A program made the translations under genes and the position numbers. The notes below the pieces were generated by a model. The model did not search any database. It saw nothing but the letters and a program-made list of their open reading frames with translations, and was not told the origin of the DNA. Shown here one piece after another: positions 50,337 through 55,090 of a stretch of 55,090 nucleotides of DNA. The DNA is from Myceligenerans pegani (GTDB lineage: Bacteria; Actinomycetota; Actinomycetes; Actinomycetales; Cellulomonadaceae), in assembly GCF_014892515.1 (NCBI RefSeq), contig NZ_JADBGR010000017.1:1-55090 (forward strand), read 5' to 3'. Within the stretch, counting starts at the first letter, position 1. Every line of letters starts with the position of its first letter.

Positions 50337-52778
50337 GTGAGGACACGGACAGTATCGCCTCGAGTGCTCGATGGTGAGCCTCGTCAGGCCGTCGGCATGA
50401 CCACGGAGAACGTGCGCGAATACGCGCTTCACGGAAGGGATCGCGAAGTGCGGACGATCGCCGGGGTCGCCTCGGAGATCGATCCTCGGACATTGATGGT
50501 CGTGGGCCCGAGCGGATCCGGAAAGACCGCCACGGTCATGCACGCGCTGCGCGGCCTGGGCCCCGACGTCCCCGTGCTCCGCGTCCAGAGGATCTGGTCC
50601 CGTCGCCCGCACGCACGATTCCTCGGCGACACGGAACGCTCCGACCTCACGGTCGCGGCCCCCGGCGCCGACGGCAGGCCGACGACCGGATTCTTCGAGA
50701 GCGTGACCCAGAATCTCGGCGGTACGGTCCCACGTGTCGTGTTCGTCGACGACGCGGGCGTGCTGACCGAGGAGCGGCTCTCCTGGCTGCAGCACCTGGT
50801 CGACGAGGCGTTCGCGCTGGACTGCCGGGTCGTCGTCGCCGCGGAGGAACTCGCGCCCGGAACACTGCCCGACGAGCTCGACGTCCTCCGCCTCGGTCCC
50901 CTCGACGCGCCGGCGCTGCGCCACTTCCTGACCGACGCGCTGGGCCTGGCGATCGCCTCTGACGTCGTCGAGCGGATCACCTGGTGGAGCGCGGGGAATC
51001 CGCGGCTCGCCCTCGAACTGGCCCAGGACCTCTCCGTGGCCCAGCTGCGCGGCGGAGCGCTCTGGCACGGCCCCGACACCGCGGGCTCCGCCGCCCAGCG
51101 GACCTACCGCCACGCCCTCGAGACCGTCGACGAGCCGGAGGCGGATCTCCTCGCGTCCTTCGTGCTGCGCCAGACCGGGTCGAGCCTCGGCGAGGAGCCC
51201 TGGGACGGGGCCGCCGGCCTCGGGGACGACCCGTCGCTGAACAGGCTCGCCGAGCTCGGCCTGACCGAACTGCGCGGCGAGACCTGGTTCCTCCGACATC
51301 CGCTCGTCGCGGTGCTCTGCGCCGAACGGCGCCGAGCCGAACGCCCGGCCGCGCCCACATCGGAACGCAGAGGCGAGGCGATGCTCCGCGGCCTCCACAT
51401 GCAGGAGCTCAACCCCGTCCTGCGAGCCGGTCCGCTGTCCGTGGAGGGGCCGAAGAACCGCGCCCTGGCGTTCACCGTCTCGGTGCTGACCGGGCAGACC
51501 TGGGGCATTCCGCGGCCGGGCCTGGCGGGCGCCGTCGACTGCCGCGAATGGGCCGATCATGCGTGGTGGCGCGGCTCGGCGGGCGTGGACGGGCCCGTCA
51601 GGGAAGCCGCCCGGCGTCTCGCGGCCGCCGCGCTCGCGGTCGAGGCCGAGGGCGTCGTGCACGACCCCGATCAGCTCCGCGCCGACCTCGACACGGTCGG
51701 CGAGACGCCCGGCCAGCACTGGCTGGGGCTGCACCTGCAGACGCGGATGCGCCTCATGCTCGGCGACGTGTCCGGCGCCCGCGCGCTCGTGGCGGGACAC
51801 GTGGACGACGATGTCCAGGGCGCCGCCGAACACGTCGCGCGGAGTCTCAGCGCGGCCATGGTCGCGGCCGTCGAAGGACAGTTCCATGACGTGCGGCGAC
51901 ACCTGGACGCCGTGCGCCGGCTGCGCCCCGGGTGCGACGGGTGGCTGGTGCTGCGAGGGCTCACGGCACTCGCGGACGCGGCCATCGACGGCCGCGTCCC
52001 GGATGCGGGCGTCCCCGACGTCCTCGGGACCTGGTCGGCGCGTGCGGCGGCGGAGTTCGCCGCCGATGTCGGCGCCGCCCACCTGCTCCTGGGACGGGCG
52101 CGGGAGGCAGTCTCGCTGCTGGCCGTGTCGGCCGAGCAGTGCCGGTGGCCGTACCAGTGCCCGGTCATGGTCCGCGCCGACCTCGTGGACGCGGCGGTGT
52201 CCGCGGGGGACGTGCAGTCGCTCCCTGCCGCCGCCGGGGACACCGCGGTCGACGAGTGCGGCGTTCTGTCCGCCGACCTGCGCGCCGCCGCGGCGCGCGG
52301 CGCCGCCCTGCTCGCCGACGGCGACGGTGCGCTGGCCGCCTTCGACGAGGCGGTCCGCGCCTCGACCCCGCCGGCCTCGATCCGTCAGCACGTGCGCACG
52401 CTCGTCGCCTACGGCCGCTTCCGCGCCGCGCGAGGAGACGCCGGCGTCGCGGTGGCTGCGTTCGACCGCGGCCGGACCCTCGCGCAGCTCGCCGGGCTGG
52501 CCGGGTGGACGCGCGGCATCGACACCGCGCAGACCGCGTCCGGAGGCGCGGTGGCGAGCAACCGGTGGGAGGGGCTCCGCCGGGAAGAGCGGACCATGGT
52601 GCGGCTCGCTCTCAAGGGCGCGACGAACTCGAAGATCGCGGAGTCGGTGTTCGTCTCGGAGCGGACGGTCGTGAACCGGCTGCGGCAGGTCTACCAGCGC
52701 CTGGGCATCCGCGACCGCAGGGATCTCATCCGCCTGGCGGAGGAATGCCCGCCGCGGTGGGCCGCGGCCGAGGTGTAG
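50337..52778 (+). CDS. Large ATP-binding LuxR family (LAL-type) transcriptional regulator
   Basis: The 813-residue protein has an AAA/STAND-like NTPase module with Walker A GPSGSGKT (57-64) and Walker B VVFVDD (134-139). A long alpha-helical, TPR-like middle follows. A C-terminal LuxR-type helix-turn-helix lies at about 747-800: LRREERTMVRLALKGATNSK, then IAESVFVSERTVVNRLRQVY. Such regulators activate nearby gene sets after ligand or protein binding. GTG 50337 with AAGGGGGTGG upstream is chosen; GTG 50331 and ATG 50397 are alternatives. The neighbouring surface-protein gene is the obvious candidate target. Confidence 0.9.
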   Translation: MRTRTVSPRVLDGEPRQAVGMTTENVREYALHGRDREVRTIAGVASEIDPRTLMVVGPSGSGKTATVMHALRGLGPDVPVLRVQRIWSRRPHARFLGDTERSDLTVAAPGADGRPTTGFFESVTQNLGGTVPRVVFVDDAGVLTEERLSWLQHLVDEAFALDCRVVVAAEELAPGTLPDELDVLRLGPLDAPALRHFLTDALGLAIASDVVERITWWSAGNPRLALELAQDLSVAQLRGGALWHGPDTAGSAAQRTYRHALETVDEPEADLLASFVLRQTGSSLGEEPWDGAAGLGDDPSLNRLAELGLTELRGETWFLRHPLVAVLCAERRRAERPAAPTSERRGEAMLRGLHMQELNPVLRAGPLSVEGPKNRALAFTVSVLTGQTWGIPRPGLAGAVDCREWADHAWWRGSAGVDGPVREAARRLAAAALAVEAEGVVHDPDQLRADLDTVGETPGQHWLGLHLQTRMRLMLGDVSGARALVAGHVDDDVQGAAEHVARSLSAAMVAAVEGQFHDVRRHLDAVRRLRPGCDGWLVLRGLTALADAAIDGRVPDAGVPDVLGTWSARAAAEFAADVGAAHLLLGRAREAVSLLAVSAEQCRWPYQCPVMVRADLVDAAVSAGDVQSLPAAAGDTAVDECGVLSADLRAAAARGAALLADGDGALAAFDEAVRASTPPASIRQHVRTLVAYGRFRAARGDAGVAVAAFDRGRTLAQLAGLAGWTRGIDTAQTASGGAVASNRWEGLRREERTMVRLALKGATNSKIAESVFVSERTVVNRLRQVYQRLGIRDRRDLIRLAEECPPRWAAAEV

Positions 52779-52784
52779 GTCCCG

Positions 52785-52815
52785 AGCCCGGATCGCCCGT
52801 CAGGCGATCCGGGCT
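52785..52815 (+). terminator. Terminator after the LuxR regulator gene
   Basis: AGCCCGGATCGCC (52785-52797) and GGCGATCCGGGCT (52803-52815) form a perfect 13-bp stem with a CGTCA loop, 6 bp after the stop. Confidence 0.85.
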
Positions 52816-53086
52816 TGCCATATCTACTGGCGGGTGAAATTTATTCGTCTACGGCTTGCGATTCTTTCCGTGACGACGGGGAAAGATGAGGTTATTCCGG
52901 AATAGCGCGTCCGAATGACCCAAGTGCGCCATGGTGCGTTCGCCTGCGCTGGGGCATATCTGATGACAGGGCATGCAAATCCCCTGGATCTTGTGTTCGC
53001 TGAACGTGGGACTCGTGTGGTTTTTTCGTGTCCCACCGTCATTCCGACGCCGCCCAGACGGCGCAACCTGTGAGGAGTGAGTTCCT
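52816..53086 (+). other. AT-rich upstream region of the surface protein gene
   Basis: This stretch has clearly lower G+C than the rest of the window. It holds an inverted repeat GTGGGAC/GTCCCAC (53006-53012/53030-53036) around a loop containing TTTTTT, and a small CGCCG/CGGCG hairpin (53048-53063) before the ribosome binding site AGGAG (53073-53077). No firm promoter could be assigned. Confidence 0.5.
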
Positions 53087-55090
53087 TTGAGGCGAACACA
53101 GTTGTCTTCACGACGACACCGATTGCGAGGGCGAGCCAGATGGCGCCGCTCTGTCGCGATCGGTGCCGGCGCCGCACTCTGCGTCGCCGGATTGAGCGTC
53201 CCTGCGTCGGCGCTCGACACGTACCCTGACGACCCCGCGGAGGCCGGGGCCAGCGTGCTGATGTCGGAGCTCATGGAGCAGGAGCTCCTGGGCGCGGCCA
53301 CGTCGGTGGCGGGCTGGGACACCGACCCGGGTCCCAACATCGAGAACCTCGACGTGGACGTGCTCGGGTCTCAGCTCTTCCAGCTGGGTGACATCGCGCT
53401 GCCCGTCGACCAGTTCATGGACTTCGGTCAGCTGGGGGGGCTCGCCAGCTCCAGCGAGGCCACGTCGCCGATCGACGGCCGGGCAGCGTCTGGCTTGATC
53501 GGCCCCGACGGTGGCGTGACGATCGACGGGACGTCCGAGGGCGACTGGGGAACCACCACGCTCGACCTGTTGGCACTGGCGGATGCCGCCGGTGTGTCCG
53601 GGATCACGGACGCGTTCGTCGACCAGATCGACCTTCAGCTCGGTGCGCTGGGCTCCGAGGTGATCGCTGAGGACGGTGTGTTCCTGGACCCCGATGGTGT
53701 GGGCGGTCCGGGGCAGTACATCCTCGGTGATGCATCGCTGCTGGTTCACTCACCGATGGTCGAGGACATCGCCGCAACGATCTCCGATGTGGGCGGTCAG
53801 GTCGACACCGCGGTCGAGGACACGGTCAACGGGCTGTTCGACGTCGGAGCGCTCGCGGATCTGTTGCCGGTGCCGGGTCTGCCGGCGCCGGAGTGCACGG
53901 TGGACTCGAACATGCAGGGCACGATCGTCAACGCAGTCGTGGGTGAACCGATCACCTCGGCGAACCAGATGGTCAGTGTTGACTTCTCCACGGGTCAGCT
54001 CGAGCTCCACCTCGAGCACATTCTCGAGGGCAGCGACCCGTGGTTCGGAGGCGACGATGCCGGTATGAACGGTCTCCCGCCGAACTACGAGGTCATCAGC
54101 GACGAGATGTACCCGCAGATCGGCGAGTCGACGCACGAAGTGATCCAGGAAGCCATCCAGATCATGGCGACCGCTGTCGAAGAGTCGCTGAATGCTGTTT
54201 CGATCAATTGCCAGTGGTATGAGGAGGGCCCGCTTCCCGGTGACGTCGTCGACGTGTCGTGGACGGTCTCGCTCGCGGACGCCGCCAGCGGGAACCTCGC
54301 GCCTGTCGAGACGAACTGCACCGGTGTGACCGCCACGGTTGTCTGCCAGACGCTCGCAACGACGATCAACACCTCGGGTGCGCTGCTGACACCGTTGTTC
54401 GCGGCCGTGTACAACTTCCTCATCAGCGATGAGGGAGACGAGCTGTTCACCCTTCTGATCACCGATCTCAAGACGGACCTGATCGCGGAAACACTCTGGG
54501 TGGACATCCTGGGGCCGTTCCTCGACGCGTTCACCGAGATCATCTCGGTGCAGATCAACCATCAGGAGACGACGACCTGTGTCTCCGACACGGGTGAGGA
54601 ACTGGTCGACTCGCTCAAGGTCTCCGCACTGAGTATTGCTCTGGTGCAGTCGGCTGACGTCGGTCGACTTGACTTCGGTAACTCCGGTGTGCGGATCGAC
54701 GCCTGCGCCACGGCCATCGAGCCGGTCCTGACCGCTGACCCGCCGGAGTTCCCGGCTGGCGAGTGCACGGTCGTGTCGGGTGAGGGTTACACGCCGAACT
54801 CGACGGTGACGGTGCAGCTGGCGGACGCCGACGGCAACCCCGTGGGTGACCCGATCGTGGCCGAGACCGACGAGAACGGCGCGTTCACGGTCGATCTCTG
54901 CACGCCGCCGGACACGCCGCCGGGTGACTACACGATCATCGGCACCGACGACGAGACCGGGACCCCTGCGGAGACGCCTGTCGTGATCACCCCGGCACCG
55001 ATCGAGCCCACGATCACGGTGGACCCGACGGAGGTTGCTCCGGGTGAGTGCACGGTGGTGACCGGTGAGGGCTACACGCCGAACTCGACG
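53087..55090 (+). CDS. Secreted choice-of-anchor-G-like surface protein, 3' end outside window
   Basis: The reading frame is open from TTG 53087 to the window end (668 codons, no stop), with AGGAG 9 nt upstream. A signal peptide with a long basic n-region (MRRTQLSSRRHRLRGRARWR) and a hydrophobic core ends at ASA, residue 42; SRRHRLR is vaguely Tat-like. The mature region (SGLIGPDGGV, TTLDLLALADAAGVSG) resembles choice-of-anchor G proteins. From residue 559 it has domains beginning ECTVVSGEGYTPNSTVTVQL; the second begins at residue 654, so the period is 95 residues. The C-terminus with a possible sorting signal is missing. Probably surface- or wall-anchored. Family name is moderately certain. 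Confidence 0.75.
   Translation, partial: MRRTQLSSRRHRLRGRARWRRSVAIGAGAALCVAGLSVPASALDTYPDDPAEAGASVLMSELMEQELLGAATSVAGWDTDPGPNIENLDVDVLGSQLFQLGDIALPVDQFMDFGQLGGLASSSEATSPIDGRAASGLIGPDGGVTIDGTSEGDWGTTTLDLLALADAAGVSGITDAFVDQIDLQLGALGSEVIAEDGVFLDPDGVGGPGQYILGDASLLVHSPMVEDIAATISDVGGQVDTAVEDTVNGLFDVGALADLLPVPGLPAPECTVDSNMQGTIVNAVVGEPITSANQMVSVDFSTGQLELHLEHILEGSDPWFGGDDAGMNGLPPNYEVISDEMYPQIGESTHEVIQEAIQIMATAVEESLNAVSINCQWYEEGPLPGDVVDVSWTVSLADAASGNLAPVETNCTGVTATVVCQTLATTINTSGALLTPLFAAVYNFLISDEGDELFTLLITDLKTDLIAETLWVDILGPFLDAFTEIISVQINHQETTTCVSDTGEELVDSLKVSALSIALVQSADVGRLDFGNSGVRIDACATAIEPVLTADPPEFPAGECTVVSGEGYTPNSTVTVQLADADGNPVGDPIVAETDENGAFTVDLCTPPDTPPGDYTIIGTDDETGTPAETPVVITPAPIEPTITVDPTEVAPGECTVVTGEGYTPNST
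54761..55090 (+). repeat. Start of a tandem 285-bp (95-residue) domain repeat
   Basis: DNA from 54761 (GAGTGCACGGTCGTG...) recurs at 55046 (GAGTGCACGGTGGTG...), including GGTGAGGGTTACACGCCGAA / GGTGAGGGCTACACGCCGAA. The window ends inside the second copy. Confidence 0.7.

Noticed and set aside
52816-53086. Riboswitch upstream of the surface protein
   Set aside because: Only short inverted repeats are visible; no known aptamer core was recognised.

Overview
The window is GC-rich DNA from an actinobacterium. The order rplJL - rpoBC - rpsLG-fusA-tuf - S10/spc/alpha operons - rplM/rpsI - glmM - coaA - glmS - acpS, many GTG/TTG starts, TTGACC/TAGCCT-type promoters, DUF5709 and F420-dependent proteins fit Actinomycetota. 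The absence of rpsD between rpsK and rpoA and the general gene style suggest Micrococcales (Cellulomonadaceae/Promicromonosporaceae-like); this placement is inference.

Region 1 (1-5.6 kb) is an accessory cassette on the + strand: a small sigma-70-type factor, a 183-residue protein with a helical N-terminus and a beta-sandwich-like C-terminus, a cytosolic subtilisin-like S8 peptidase with an intact Asp/His/Asn/Ser set, and an 860-residue TPR-CHAT protein with intact His/Cys. The genes are nearly contiguous (overlap at 861-870, 10-bp gap at 2986-2995). A sigma factor, a small partner, a subtilase and a caspase-like protease in one operon suggest a proteolysis-gated transcriptional or stress/immune switch. 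It recalls the TPR-CHAT/Csx30/sigma module of type III-E CRISPR systems, but no CRISPR array or Cas gene is present. This is the best candidate for an undescribed system.

Region 2 (5.6-37.3 kb) is the transcription/translation core: L10 leader, rplJ-rplL, rpoB-rpoC, rpsL-rpsG-fusA-tuf, then the S10 and spc operons, secY-adk-map, a small membrane protein, infA-rpmJ-rpsM-rpsK-rpoA-rplQ. Genes are tightly packed with GTGA/TGATG overlaps. Strong hairpins separate units. Several ribosomal proteins carry unusual tails, the most striking being L4, which has a helix-hairpin-helix domain fused to its C-terminus.

Region 3 (37.3-49.7 kb) mixes housekeeping genes: a ROK-type kinase (-), truA, DUF5709 (-), rplM-rpsI, glmM, a DedA membrane protein, coaA (-), glmS, acpS and an LLM/F420 oxidoreductase (-), and nnr. 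glmM and glmS serve UDP-GlcNAc synthesis, coaA and acpS serve CoA/ACP chemistry, nnr repairs NAD(P)HX. Several of these genes have a -10-like hexamer 6-8 nt before the start codon and no Shine-Dalgarno, which predicts leaderless mRNAs.

Region 4 (49.7-55.1 kb) is accessory: a 106-residue unknown protein, a large LAL-type ATP-binding LuxR regulator, and the 5' part of a secreted choice-of-anchor-G-like surface protein with about 95-residue tandem repeats that runs off the end of the window. No tRNA, rRNA, insertion sequence or CRISPR array was recognised.
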